Positions 17,106-25,432 of a stretch of 64,000 nucleotides of DNA are shown here, piece after piece. The DNA comes from Croceibacterium_A sp035626815 (GTDB lineage Bacteria; Pseudomonadota; Alphaproteobacteria; Sphingomonadales; Sphingomonadaceae), in assembly GCA_035626815.1 (NCBI GenBank), contig DASPMY010000030.1, forward strand, positions 5,421 through 69,420. Direction: 5' to 3'. The translations under genes were made by a program, and so were the position numbers. Within the stretch, counting starts at the first letter, position 1. Each line of letters starts with the position of its first letter. The notes beneath the pieces are model-generated. The model was given only the letters and a program-made list of their open reading frames with translations. It did no database searches and was not told the DNA's origin.

Positions 17106-18578
17106 TCACAACCGCCCCGGCGCCCCGTCGAGCAGGATCGTTTTGGTCTCGAGGTACGGCCACAGCCCTTCCTCGCCGCCCTCGCGGCCGATGCCGGACT
17201 GCTTGAAGCCGCCGAACGGCATGCCGAACTCCATGCGCATGCCGTTCTGGCCCATCACCCCGGTGCGGATGCGGCGGCTGATATCGTAGGCCGCTTGCGG
17301 GTCGCTGGTCAGCACCGAGCCGTTGAGGCCGTAGCTCGACTCGTTGGCGAGGCGGATCGCGTCTTCCTCGTCCTCGGCGGGGATCAGGCACAGCACGGGG
17401 CCGAAGATCTCCTCCTGGGCGATGCGGCTCCGGTTGTCGACGTTGGCGAACAGGGTGGGCTCCATGTAGTAGCCCTTGTTCATGTGTGCCGGGCGCTGGC
17501 CGCCGGTGACGAGGTCGGCGCCGGACTTCCTGCCTTCCCCGATATACATCTCCACGCGCTCGAGCTGGCGCTTCATCGCCAGCGGGCCGAGCTGGGTCTC
17601 GGGGTCCTCGCTGTGGCCGATGCGGATGCCCTTCATCACGCCCGCGATCGCCTCCGCCAGCTCATCGTGGCGGTGCCGGGGGACGATCGCGCGGCTCAGC
17701 ATCGCGCACACCTGGCCGCTCATCACGGTGATGGTGTTGCCGAGGATGCCGGCGGCGGCCTCGATCGGGAAATCGTCGCGCACGATCGCCGCCGACTTGC
17801 CGCCCAGCTCGAGCGTGCAGCGGGTCATCTTCGCCCCGCAGACCGCAGCGATGTGCATCCCCGCCGCGCTCGAACCGGTGAAGCTGACTTTGTCGATCTC
17901 GCGGCTGCGCACAAGGTGGTCCGACGCCTCGCGCTCGGCCGGCACCAGGTTGACCGTGCCCGGCGGCAGCCCCGCGGCCTCGGCCGCCTCGGCGATGATG
18001 TAGGCTTCGAGGGGGGTCTCCGGCGAGGGCTTCATGACGATCGGGCAGCCGGCGACGAGCGCGTAGAACACTTTGTTGGCCATGATCCCGAACGGCGCGT
18101 TCCACGGCGCGATGCCGACCACCACGCCGACCGGCTCGCGCACGATCACCGCGGTGTCGACGACCATGCCCTTCTTCTGCTCGGTCCAGGCAAAGCTTTC
18201 CCCCAGCGCGGCGATCCCGCGCAAACCCGCGACGCCGCCGCCGTGCATGATCGGGGCGAAGCTGGCGAGCCCGCCGACTTGCGCGACCCACGCCGCGCAC
18301 AGCTCGGGTACGCGCGCCTCGAGCTGGTCGATCATCGCCATCAGCCGGGCGCCGCGCTCGGCCGGCGGGGTGCTCGGCCACGGCCCGTGGTCGAACGCGT
18401 GGCGCGCGGCGGCCACGGCCCGGTCCATGTCCTCCGGCCCGGCCGCGGCGGTGCGGGCGACGACTTCCTCGCTGTTCGGATTGACGATCTCGAGCTGGCC
18501 GCCGGCGACGGGCGCGACCCATTCGCCGCCGATGTACAGCTTGTCGGGATGCCGGATGGTCACGCCTGCGGGGGTCAT
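17106..18578 (-). CDS. Aldehyde dehydrogenase (NAD(P)+), second copy
   Basis: 490 residues from ATG 18578, with AGGAG 8 nt upstream. Motifs: APWNAPFGIM, FTGSSAAGMHIA, catalytic Glu in LELGGKSA and catalytic Cys in SGQVCAMLSR. It is only distantly similar to the aldehyde dehydrogenase at 11526-12989 and is of the betaine/phenolic aldehyde class by pattern. A dispersed palindromic repeat lies directly upstream of its start. It probably acts in side-chain oxidation in this catabolic region. Confidence 0.93.
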   Translation of the reverse strand: MTPAGVTIRHPDKLYIGGEWVAPVAGGQLEIVNPNSEEVVARTAAAGPEDMDRAVAAARHAFDHGPWPSTPPAERGARLMAMIDQLEARVPELCAAWVAQVGGLASFAPIMHGGGVAGLRGIAALGESFAWTEQKKGMVVDTAVIVREPVGVVVGIAPWNAPFGIMANKVFYALVAGCPIVMKPSPETPLEAYIIAEAAEAAGLPPGTVNLVPAEREASDHLVRSREIDKVSFTGSSAAGMHIAAVCGAKMTRCTLELGGKSAAIVRDDFPIEAAAGILGNTITVMSGQVCAMLSRAIVPRHRHDELAEAIAGVMKGIRIGHSEDPETQLGPLAMKRQLERVEMYIGEGRKSGADLVTGGQRPAHMNKGYYMEPTLFANVDNRSRIAQEEIFGPVLCLIPAEDEEDAIRLANESSYGLNGSVLTSDPQAAYDISRRIRTGVMGQNGMRMEFGMPFGGFKQSGIGREGGEEGLWPYLETKTILLDGAPGRL

Positions 18579-18600
18579 TGGGGGTCTCCTAACTGAGATC

Positions 18601-18682
18601 GTCATTGCGAGCGCAGCGAAGCAATCCAGAGCGCATCGCGCGACGCCCTGGACTGCTTCGTCGCTACGCTCCTCGCAATGAC
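18601..18682. repeat. Dispersed palindromic repeat, copy 2
   Basis: The arms GTCATTGCGAGCGCAGCGAA and the complementary end CGTCGCTACGCTCCTCGCAA are the same element as at 7931-8013, with a different loop. It separates the aldehyde dehydrogenase and the PQQ dehydrogenase genes. Confidence 0.88.
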
Positions 18683-18695
18683 GAAGGAACAGGCA

Positions 18696-20900
18696 TCAAT
18701 AGCTCGACAAAATCGTCAGGCTGCGGCTGTCGAGCGGCTTGCCCTCGCGCTGCAGCTGCAGCTCGCGGGCGCGGACCTTGCGCTGCTCGTCGATCAGGAA
18801 GGCGTGGATCGCCTTGACCTGGTCGGGCGCGAGCAGGTCGCCCCAGCGCGGCATGCCGTTGGCGACCAGCAGCCCGTCGAGCACGATCCTGTCGAACGCG
18901 TCGTGCGTTCCCGGCTGCATCCGCCGCAAGTCGGGCAGCGGCGCGCGCGGCTGGTTCGAATGGCACACCGAGCAGTTCTCGAGGAACAGCGCGTTGCCCA
19001 TGGCGATCGTCTGCGGCGTGACGCCGGGGGCCTGCGACGGCGGCTCGGGCGCCGGCTCGAGCGGCGGCAGGTCCTCGGGCACCGGCACCTCGCCGCCCCC
19101 GAGCCTGAACACCAGCAGCCGGTTGGCGTTGCCCTTCGCATAGGCGGCGGCATACGGCGGCACGAAGCCCCAGCCGCCCCCGCCCCAGCCGGTCTGCACC
19201 GCGACGTACTGCACCCCGCCGACCTTGTAGGTCATCGGCGCGGCGAGGATCGAGCTGCCGGTGTCGATGGCCTTGAGGACTTTCCCGGTCTCGGCGTCGC
19301 GCACCACCAGCTGGCCGGAAAGCGTGCCGTGGATGACCAGCCCGCTCGCGGTCGCAAGCACCCCGCCGCGATCCTGCCAGCCGTCAAAGTCGGCGGCCCA
19401 CTTGGTCTTCCCGGTCAGCGGATCGATCGCGCGCAACTCGCTGGTGAACGGCTGGTCGAGCACCTGCTGCCATTGCGGCAGTGCCTTGATCGCCGCCTGC
19501 ATCGGCGGGGGCAGGGTGGCGGCGGCGGCCTCGAGGTCGGCGGTGAAGATCAGCGCCGCACCCGGGTTCATCGCGTTGGCCCGGTGCGGCGGGTTCTCCG
19601 AGCCCGGCGGGATGAACATCAGGTTGCCGATGTCGACCACGCTGGCGAAGTACAGGTTGCGGCCCGGATCGTAGGCCGCGGCGTGCCAGTTGCGCGCCCC
19701 GGCGGATGACGGAAACACGATCTTGGGCCCGGTCGAGTAGTCGGAGAACTCGGGTGTCAGCTTCGGCCGGCCGGTGGCGAGGTCCCACCCGCTCGCCCAG
19801 CTCGTCCGCACCAGCGCGTTGGCCGCCAGCGGCTGGCCGCTCTCGCGGTCGACGACGAAGAAGAAGCCGTTCTTGGGCGTGTGGAGCAGCACCGGGCGGC
19901 GCGCGCCGTTCACCTCGAGCTCGGTGAACACCATCGGCTGCGAGGCGGTGAAGTCCCACGAATCCTGCGGCGTCTCCTGGAAGTGCCACTTCATCTCGCC
20001 CGTCTCGCGGTCGAGCGCGACCACGGAATCGAGATAGAGGTTGTCGCCTCCCGCCGGCGAGCGGCTCTTGTGCGGATAAGGCCCGCCGTTGCCGGTGCCG
20101 ACGATCACCTGGTCGAACTGCGGATCGTAGTGGATCGCGTCCCACACGGTGCCGCCGCCGCCGATGTCCCAGCGGCTCTCGGGATCCCAGGTTTCAAGCG
20201 CAGCTTCCAGCGCTTCGGACTCCTGCGGACCCTTATCGGGATCGTGCGGGATGGTCCAGAAGCGCCACGCCTCGTCGCCGCTGTCGAGGTGGTAGGCGGT
20301 GACGTAGCCGCGCGTGTCGAACTCGGCGCCGCCGTTGCCGATGATCACCAGGTCGCCGGCGATCTCGGGCGCGCCGGTCACCGTGTAGCCGCGCTTGCGG
20401 TCGGCGATGGTGTCGGCCTTCCACTCGACGGCGCCGGTTGCGGCGTCGAGCGCGTAGAGCCAGCCGTCGAGCGAGGCGACAAAGACCTTGCCGTCCGCCA
20501 CTTGCACCCCGCGGTTGGCCTGGTCGCAGCAGGCGGCGCGGTTGACCTGCATGTCGACCTCGGGGGTGAAGGTCCACAGCTCCTCGCCGGTCGCCGCGTT
20601 CAGCGCATAGACCCGGCCGAGGTTGCCCGAGGTGTACATCACGCCGTCGATGACCACCGGCGTCGCCTCCTGCACCCGCGCGGTGCCGAGGTCGTATTCC
20701 CAGGCGAGGCCGAGCTCGCCGACGTTCTCGGGCGTGATGTCGGTCAGGCGGCTGAAATGGCTGCCGGCCCAGTCGCCGCCGGGGTTGTCCCAGTCGTCCC
20801 CGGCGCCGATCACCGAGGTGTCGACTTGCGGAATGGTCGCGTCGGTGCAGGCGGCGAGCGCGAGCAGGAGCGGCATTGCGAGCGCGAGCCACGGCCTCAT
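18696..20900 (-). CDS. PQQ-dependent quinohaemoprotein alcohol dehydrogenase, lipoprotein
   Basis: 734 residues. A lipoprotein signal (LLLALAACTD, Cys 18) sends it to the periplasm, membrane-anchored. The eight-bladed PQQ propeller (about 35-590) carries the vicinal Cys pair in NRAACCDQ that contacts PQQ and blade repeats such as ALDAATGAVEW and ALDRETGEMKW. A C-terminal cytochrome c domain has CSVCH and the axial Met in NGMPRWGDL. So it oxidises alcohols in the periplasm and passes electrons to the respiratory chain. Its ATG overlaps the stop of the NmrA-type gene (ATGA), placing it second in an operon behind a TAACNNNNGTTA site. Confidence 0.94.
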   Translation of the reverse strand: MRPWLALAMPLLLALAACTDATIPQVDTSVIGAGDDWDNPGGDWAGSHFSRLTDITPENVGELGLAWEYDLGTARVQEATPVVIDGVMYTSGNLGRVYALNAATGEELWTFTPEVDMQVNRAACCDQANRGVQVADGKVFVASLDGWLYALDAATGAVEWKADTIADRKRGYTVTGAPEIAGDLVIIGNGGAEFDTRGYVTAYHLDSGDEAWRFWTIPHDPDKGPQESEALEAALETWDPESRWDIGGGGTVWDAIHYDPQFDQVIVGTGNGGPYPHKSRSPAGGDNLYLDSVVALDRETGEMKWHFQETPQDSWDFTASQPMVFTELEVNGARRPVLLHTPKNGFFFVVDRESGQPLAANALVRTSWASGWDLATGRPKLTPEFSDYSTGPKIVFPSSAGARNWHAAAYDPGRNLYFASVVDIGNLMFIPPGSENPPHRANAMNPGAALIFTADLEAAAATLPPPMQAAIKALPQWQQVLDQPFTSELRAIDPLTGKTKWAADFDGWQDRGGVLATASGLVIHGTLSGQLVVRDAETGKVLKAIDTGSSILAAPMTYKVGGVQYVAVQTGWGGGGWGFVPPYAAAYAKGNANRLLVFRLGGGEVPVPEDLPPLEPAPEPPSQAPGVTPQTIAMGNALFLENCSVCHSNQPRAPLPDLRRMQPGTHDAFDRIVLDGLLVANGMPRWGDLLAPDQVKAIHAFLIDEQRKVRARELQLQREGKPLDSRSLTILSSY

Positions 20901-21811
20901 TGCGGCCACGCGCCCCGGTACTGCTCGAACACGCTGCGCAGCGAGCGCGGCGGGCGCCCGGTGATCCGCTCGACGCAATCGGTGACGCGGTCGAAATAGC
21001 CCTCGCGGATCGACTGGCCGAAGGTGACCATGTCGTCGCTCGACCACGGGATCGGCCCGTCGGGCACGATGTCGCTGGCATGGCGCGGCACGCCGAGCGA
21101 ATCGAAATAGTGGTACATCGCCGCGTCGCTGACCGGCTGCACCTCGATCGGCTTGCAGGCCATTTCGGCGACCAGCGCCAGCGCCTCGGGAATGCTCAGC
21201 GCCTCGGGCCCGGTCAGGGTGTAGGCCATGCGCCCGTGGCCGTCCTGCGTCAGCACGCCGACGGCGGTGGCGACGCAATCGTCGCGGCTGACGAAGCCGA
21301 CTTTGCCGTCGCCGCAGTTGTCGGGCTTGACGCCCATCTGCAGCGCCGGGATCGCCATGGCGAGCGCGATCGCCTCGGCATACTGGCTGTCGCGCAGGAA
21401 CGTCCACGCCGCGCCCGAGCGCTCGATGATCACCTCGGTGGCGCGGTGGTCGTCCTTGACGATCGCCGGATTGGCCGGCTCGTCGGCGGCGATCACCGAG
21501 GTGTAGACCACGTGGCTGACCCCCGCCCGCACCGCCGCCTCGACCGCGTTTCTGTGCTGGCCGACGCGGGTGCCGACGCGCGCGGTCGAAATCAGCAGCA
21601 TCCTGTCGCCGCCTGCCATCGCCTCCGGCAGCGTCGAGGGTTCGTCGAAGTCCGCCCGCCGGACGTGCGCGCCCGTGCCGGCGAACTCGGCCAGCTTTTC
21701 GGGCGTGCGCGACAGCAGCACGAGGTCCTCGGCCGGGACCTGCTCCAGCAACAGCCGGGCCGCCGCGCTGCCGAACTGGCCGGACGCGCCGGTGACGATG
21801 ATCTTGCCCAA
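20897..21811 (-). CDS. NmrA/QorB-like NAD(P)-binding protein
   Basis: 304 residues of the atypical short-chain dehydrogenase group. The nucleotide loop is VTGASGQFGSAA at the N-terminus; YTS replaces the usual YxxxK-type active centre (HVVYTSVIAADEP), as in NmrA and quinone oxidoreductase 2. I prefer TTG 21811 because AAGGGAG lies 6 nt upstream; a TTG at 21832 is the alternative. It is translationally coupled to the PQQ dehydrogenase. It may be a quinone or aryl reductase or a redox-sensing regulator; the activity is not determinable from sequence. Confidence 0.85.
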   Translation of the reverse strand: MGKIIVTGASGQFGSAAARLLLEQVPAEDLVLLSRTPEKLAEFAGTGAHVRRADFDEPSTLPEAMAGGDRMLLISTARVGTRVGQHRNAVEAAVRAGVSHVVYTSVIAADEPANPAIVKDDHRATEVIIERSGAAWTFLRDSQYAEAIALAMAIPALQMGVKPDNCGDGKVGFVSRDDCVATAVGVLTQDGHGRMAYTLTGPEALSIPEALALVAEMACKPIEVQPVSDAAMYHYFDSLGVPRHASDIVPDGPIPWSSDDMVTFGQSIREGYFDRVTDCVERITGRPPRSLRSVFEQYRGAWPQ

Positions 21812-21835
21812 CGGACTCTCCCTTTCGCGCAATCA

Positions 21836-21847
21836 TAACGAGTGTTA
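21836..21847. promoter_or_regulatory. Putative operator TAACGAGTGTTA
   Basis: This TAACNNNNGTTA palindrome lies in the 61-bp space between the divergent NmrA-like and SnoaL-like genes, 25 bases from each start, so one bound dimer could control both directions. The same half sites occur at 26226, 30126 and 43893. Confidence 0.65.
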
Positions 21848-21872
21848 CGGTTGAGGCAACGAGGGAGAGACC

Positions 21873-22364
21873 ATGCTTTCGATCGAAGACCGGCTCGGCC
21901 TGCAGGACCTGATCGCCGACTATTCCTGGGCGCTCGACACCGGCGACGCCGAAGGCCTCGTCGCCTGCTTCACCGAAGACTGCGTGATGAGCGAGGAGGT
22001 GTTCGAGGACCCCGACGTGTGGCAAGGCCACGCCGGCATCCGCGGGCTGATGGCGCACTACGCCAACGCCCCCGGCTTCGCCGGCCGCCAGCATCACGTG
22101 ACGCAGACCCAGCACGAGCCGCAGGCCGACGGCAGCGTCAGGATGAGAAGCTTCGCTTTCGTCACCGAATGCGAAGGCGAGCCGCCCTACCTGCTGCGCT
22201 TCACCGGCTGGTACGACGACCACGCGGTCAAGGGCGCCGACGGCCGCTGGCGCTTCCGCCGCCGCACGGTGCGGCTGTGGGACGGCGAGGTGCTCAGGAA
22301 CTTCCCCGGCCGCGGCGAATGGGTGGCAAGGAAACGGCCGGAGTCGCTGATCATCAAGCGATGA
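21873..22364 (+). CDS. SnoaL/NTF2-like protein
   Basis: 163 residues; GAGGGAGAG precedes ATG 21873. The NTF2-like pattern is LGLQDLIADYSWALDTGDAEGL followed in the fold by FTEDCVMSE and YLLRFTGWYDDH (key acids D and E in helix 1 and strand 1). Such proteins are cytoplasmic lyases, isomerases or dehydratases. It begins a two-gene unit with the DUF1905 gene, sharing an ATGA overlap, opposite the NmrA/PQQ dehydrogenase operon. The substrate is unknown. Confidence 0.85.
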   Translation: MLSIEDRLGLQDLIADYSWALDTGDAEGLVACFTEDCVMSEEVFEDPDVWQGHAGIRGLMAHYANAPGFAGRQHHVTQTQHEPQADGSVRMRSFAFVTECEGEPPYLLRFTGWYDDHAVKGADGRWRFRRRTVRLWDGEVLRNFPGRGEWVARKRPESLIIKR

Positions 22365-22822
22365 GCACGCTCCGCTTCCGCGCCGAGCTGCAGCGCAAGG
22401 ACCCAGGCCTGCCGGTGTTCATCCGCATTCCGGGCGAGGTCGTGGCGCCGTGGGGGTTGAATGACTGGCGGTCGGTCGAGGGCTCGCTCAACGGCCACGC
22501 CTTCGGCCGCCGCACGATCAAGGACTGGGGCAACGGCAGCGCCGACTGGTTCGTCGAGATCGTCAAGCCATACCTCGAAGCGGCGGGCCTGAAGCCCGGC
22601 GATACAGTCGAGGTCGAGCTGCGCCTCGCCAACATGACCATGCCGGATGAAATGGCGGCGCGGTTGGAGAGCGATCCCGAGTTCGCCCGCGCTTTCGAAG
22701 CGCTCATTCCCAACCACAAGCGCAAGGCGATCGAGCACTACCTGGAGGCGAAGACTCCGGCGGGCCGCACCGCGCGGCTGGACAAGATCAGCCGCTCGAT
22801 CAAGGCGCGGCTTGCCCACTAG
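22361..22822 (+). CDS. DUF1905/YdeI-type protein
   Basis: 153 residues from the ATG overlapping the preceding stop. The N-terminal half (FRAELQRKDPGLPVFIRIP, then GLNDWRSVEGSLNGHAF) is a DUF1905 beta-barrel. The C-terminal half (LESDPEFARAFEALIPNHKR, then HYLEAKTPAGRTARLDKI) is the YdeI/OmpD-associated helical tail. The family is annotated as bacteriocin-protection or OmdA-like in some genomes, but the biochemical role is not established. A REP-like palindrome follows the stop. Confidence 0.8.
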   Translation: MSTLRFRAELQRKDPGLPVFIRIPGEVVAPWGLNDWRSVEGSLNGHAFGRRTIKDWGNGSADWFVEIVKPYLEAAGLKPGDTVEVELRLANMTMPDEMAARLESDPEFARAFEALIPNHKRKAIEHYLEAKTPAGRTARLDKISRSIKARLAH

Positions 22823-22825
22823 TGC

Positions 22826-22903
22826 GTCATTTCCCGCGAACGCGGGAACCCAGGCATTCCTATGGCGCCGGGCCTACCGGGTTCCCGCCTTCGCGGGGAT
22901 GAC
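22826..22903. repeat. REP-like palindrome
   Basis: The left arm GTCATTTCCCGCGAACGCGG and the right arm ending TTCGCGGGGATGAC pair with short internal mismatches. It lies between convergent genes and may act in termination. It is a different type from the GTCATTGCGAGCG elements. Confidence 0.75.
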
Positions 22904-22913
22904 GAAGGAGGGC

Positions 22914-23303
22914 TCAGACCCGGCGCACCAGCACCCACCCCAGCACCAGCCCGCAGTCGAGCGGCTGGGTGGCGGCGGTCATGTCGCGCACGCGGCCGTC
23001 GTCGGCCGGCGCGTAGCCGGCTTCGCGCGCGACGTCCTCGATCAGCAGGGCGTCGGCCGGGCGGCTGACGCCGACCACGAACGCCGGGCGCCGCGCGAAC
23101 ACCGCGCGGGCGAGGCGGACGCGGTCGCCTTCGATCGGCAGCGCCTCGCTGCCGCAGGCTTCGGCGAAGCGGCGCCCGGCGACCAGCGAGGGGTCGTGCA
23201 GCAGCACGGCATCGCCGGAGCGTGCCGAGGCCGTCGTCGGCAGGCCCGCGAGCGCGGGCGCCGTCAGCGCGCCCGCCAGCACGCCGCGCCGGGTCGCCTT
23301 CAT
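22914..23303 (-). CDS. Small Tat-exported protein, unknown function
   Basis: 129 residues from the ATG overlapping the cytochrome c stop (ATGA). The N-terminus MKATRRGVLAGALTAPALAG is a twin-arginine signal, which implies export in folded form, often with a cofactor. The mature part contains LLHDPSLVAGRRFAEACG and TQPLDCGLVLGWVLVRRV; no family was recognised. As last gene of the SDR-flavoprotein-membrane protein-cytochrome operon it may assist maturation or hold the periplasmic complex together. This is position-based inference. Confidence 0.7.
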   Translation of the reverse strand: MKATRRGVLAGALTAPALAGLPTTASARSGDAVLLHDPSLVAGRRFAEACGSEALPIEGDRVRLARAVFARRPAFVVGVSRPADALLIEDVAREAGYAPADDGRVRDMTAATQPLDCGLVLGWVLVRRV

Positions 23304-23686
23304 CGCGCCGCCCCGGTCGCGGCCGGATGCGGTCCCGCGGCGAGGTATTCGGCGATCTGGCGCAGCGCGTCGTCGCTGACCTCGCCGCGCGGGATCGCCG
23401 GCATGTTGCCGACGCCCTGGCGCGCGGCGACGATGACGTAGGGCGCGGGCAGGCTGTCGCGCGCCTCGAGCAGCGCCGGCTGGACGCGGCGGGCGAGCAG
23501 GCCGGTGCCCATGCCGTTGGCCGCGTGGCAGCTCGCGCAATGCTCGAGGTAGAGCGCCTCGCCAGCGCTCGCATTTGGGCGGCTGGCGCGGGTTTCCGGC
23601 TTCGGCGCCGGCGGCGGGCCCTGGGCGATGGCGGCTCCGCTCGCCAGCAGCAAGACCACTAGGGAATACTTGCCTCTAAGACTCAT
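23300..23686 (-). CDS. Periplasmic c-type cytochrome, partner of the flavoprotein
   Basis: 128 residues: signal peptide (KYSLVVLLLASGAAIAQ), a Pro-rich stretch, then one class I cytochrome c domain with the haem motif CASCH (50-54) and axial Met 95 (GNMPA). In p-cresol methylhydroxylase and eugenol hydroxylase a small cytochrome c accepts electrons from the covalent flavoprotein; the same pairing in this operon supports that role. The start lies inside the end of the small membrane protein gene. Confidence 0.88.
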   Translation of the reverse strand: MSLRGKYSLVVLLLASGAAIAQGPPPAPKPETRASRPNASAGEALYLEHCASCHAANGMGTGLLARRVQPALLEARDSLPAPYVIVAARQGVGNMPAIPRGEVSDDALRQIAEYLAAGPHPAATGAAR

Positions 23687-23879
23687 TTGCGCCGGACCTC
23701 GGCCTCGACACGCCGTCGATGAGCAATCCAAACGGAATCCCCACGAGGGCCAAATAGACGAGGAACTGCAATAGTTCACTGCGAATCACACCTGCCGCAA
23801 AGCCGTAGTAAAGAAACGAAGCCAACAGGAAAAAGTAGATCGAGAGTAGATGATTTAGGTTCAAACGTCGCAGCCTCAT
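23676..23879 (-). CDS. Small two-helix membrane protein
   Basis: 67 residues from the ATG overlapping the flavoprotein stop (ATGA). Two hydrophobic segments, LLSIYFFLLASFLYYGFAAG and LLQFLVYLALVGIPFGLLID, would form a hairpin in the inner membrane, with a positive N-terminus (MRLRRLN). The gene is visibly AT-richer than both neighbours. Its conserved-looking position between the flavoprotein and the cytochrome suggests it docks the complex to the membrane. No family was recognised. Confidence 0.72.
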   Translation of the reverse strand: MRLRRLNLNHLLSIYFFLLASFLYYGFAAGVIRSELLQFLVYLALVGIPFGLLIDGVSRPRSGANES

Positions 23880-25429
23880 GCCCGGCCTCCCTGCCCCTTC
23901 GGCCAGATCCCGTTTTTCCCCGGGGCGAGGATGCCGTTCGGGTCGAGCGCGTCCTTGACCGTCTGGTTGAGCTTGCCGAGCGCGCCGCCGTTCCAGTCGT
24001 AGCTGTCCGCCACCAGGTCCATGTAGTCGAGGTGGGTGCGGTACTCGCCGTACCCTTCGGCCTTCGCATCGGCGACGAGCTGGCGGAAGAACGGGTCGAT
24101 CCGCGCCATCATCGCCGGGTCGTCCTTGTTGAACAGCATCGCGTTGACGTTGACGAGGTGCCGCTCGCCGAAGGCGAAGCTGCCCTGGTAGTCCATCCCG
24201 TATTCCTTGTAGCGGGCGTAAGTCCGCTGGAACTGCGCCAGCGCCGCGCTGCCGCTTTGCGGGATGATCGGCGAGAAACCGATGTGCCCGCCGCGCCCGC
24301 CGTACCAGTTGGCGTTCTGCATCGGGAAGGTGATCGGCGTGCCGGTCCAGCCCGAATATTCCATCGGCTGCCCCTTGCGCCACGTTGTCGGGCGCATGCT
24401 GAGCGGCTGAAGCGCGTTCATCGCCTGCTCGAGCACCGCGTAGGCGGCCTTGTTGACCTCCTCGCGCCCGTACAGACGCAGCGAGACCCCCCACCAGCCG
24501 AGCCCGAAACGCTTGCGGATCGCATCGATCACGGCATCGTCGAGCGCGCCGGGCTTGTCGGTCCATTCGCCGCGCGTGGTCGCCACCGCCGCGGCGCGCA
24601 GCCAGTTGCCGACGCTGGGGCTCTGCTGCAGCACGCGCTCGCGCCTGAGCGGCCCGATCGTGTCGACCAGCGGCTTGAGGTCCTCGGGGCGGTCGAACTC
24701 GACGTCCATCCCCATCAGGCTCTCGGGCTCGGGCATCAGCCACATGTTGGCCTTGGTCACGACGCCGAAGTTCGACTGCACGAACATCTGGTCCCAGCCG
24801 GGCCCGAAGCCGAACGGGTAATGCCCCCAGGTCGGCGCGCCGCTGAACGCGCCCATGCCGGTGCGAACGACCTCGCCGGTCGGCAGCACGACCTCGAGCC
24901 CGCACAGGTTCTTGGTGTTCTCGCCGTACGGCGTGTAGCCGACCCCGCGGTCGAGCGCGTTGCCGATCACGCTGCCCCACGAGTTGCCGGGGGTCGACAG
25001 CCAGTAGGGCAGCTGGTTGGCCTGGATGAAGTCGTAGAGGTCGTAGAACCCGACGCCGGGCTCGAGCAGCACGGTGCCGAATTCCTCGTCGAACACGATC
25101 TTCTTCATGCCCGACAGGTCCATCACCACGCTGCCCGAAAGCAGCGGGGCACTGCCGCCGTAGCCCAGGTTCTTGCCGCGGCTGATCGGCCAGACCGGCA
25201 GGCGGAGCTGGTTGGCGATCCTGAGCGCCGCCTGGACTTCCTCGACCGAGGTCGGCCCGATCGCGCCCGCCGGCAGGTGCGCGGCGTCCTGGATCGCGAA
25301 CTTGTCCTGGTAGCCGCTGCGGTCGAGGTCCTCGAAGAACACCTTGCCGGCGCCGAGCGCGGCCTCGAACTCCCGCCGCGCCTGGTCGAGCTTGGCGGCG
25401 GTGAAGTCGGGCGGGAGCGGCGCGGCCAT
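23876..25429 (-). CDS. Vanillyl-alcohol-oxidase/PCMH-type flavoprotein
   Basis: 517 residues of the FAD-linked oxidase family. The FAD PP-loop is PISRGKNLGYGG (about 83-94), followed by the second FAD segment TPGNSWGSVIGNALDRGVGY (about 150-169). The C-terminal cap (about 220-450) includes FGERHLVNVNAMLFNKDD. This set matches 4-cresol dehydrogenase (hydroxylating), eugenol hydroxylase and vanillyl-alcohol oxidase, which form a quinone methide from a para-substituted phenol and add water. No signal peptide is visible, although PCMH flavoproteins act in the periplasm, so export may need a partner. The neighbouring cytochrome c argues for a dehydrogenase rather than an oxidase. Confidence 0.92.
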   Translation of the reverse strand: MAAPLPPDFTAAKLDQARREFEAALGAGKVFFEDLDRSGYQDKFAIQDAAHLPAGAIGPTSVEEVQAALRIANQLRLPVWPISRGKNLGYGGSAPLLSGSVVMDLSGMKKIVFDEEFGTVLLEPGVGFYDLYDFIQANQLPYWLSTPGNSWGSVIGNALDRGVGYTPYGENTKNLCGLEVVLPTGEVVRTGMGAFSGAPTWGHYPFGFGPGWDQMFVQSNFGVVTKANMWLMPEPESLMGMDVEFDRPEDLKPLVDTIGPLRRERVLQQSPSVGNWLRAAAVATTRGEWTDKPGALDDAVIDAIRKRFGLGWWGVSLRLYGREEVNKAAYAVLEQAMNALQPLSMRPTTWRKGQPMEYSGWTGTPITFPMQNANWYGGRGGHIGFSPIIPQSGSAALAQFQRTYARYKEYGMDYQGSFAFGERHLVNVNAMLFNKDDPAMMARIDPFFRQLVADAKAEGYGEYRTHLDYMDLVADSYDWNGGALGKLNQTVKDALDPNGILAPGKNGIWPKGQGGRA

Positions 25430-25432
25430 CGG

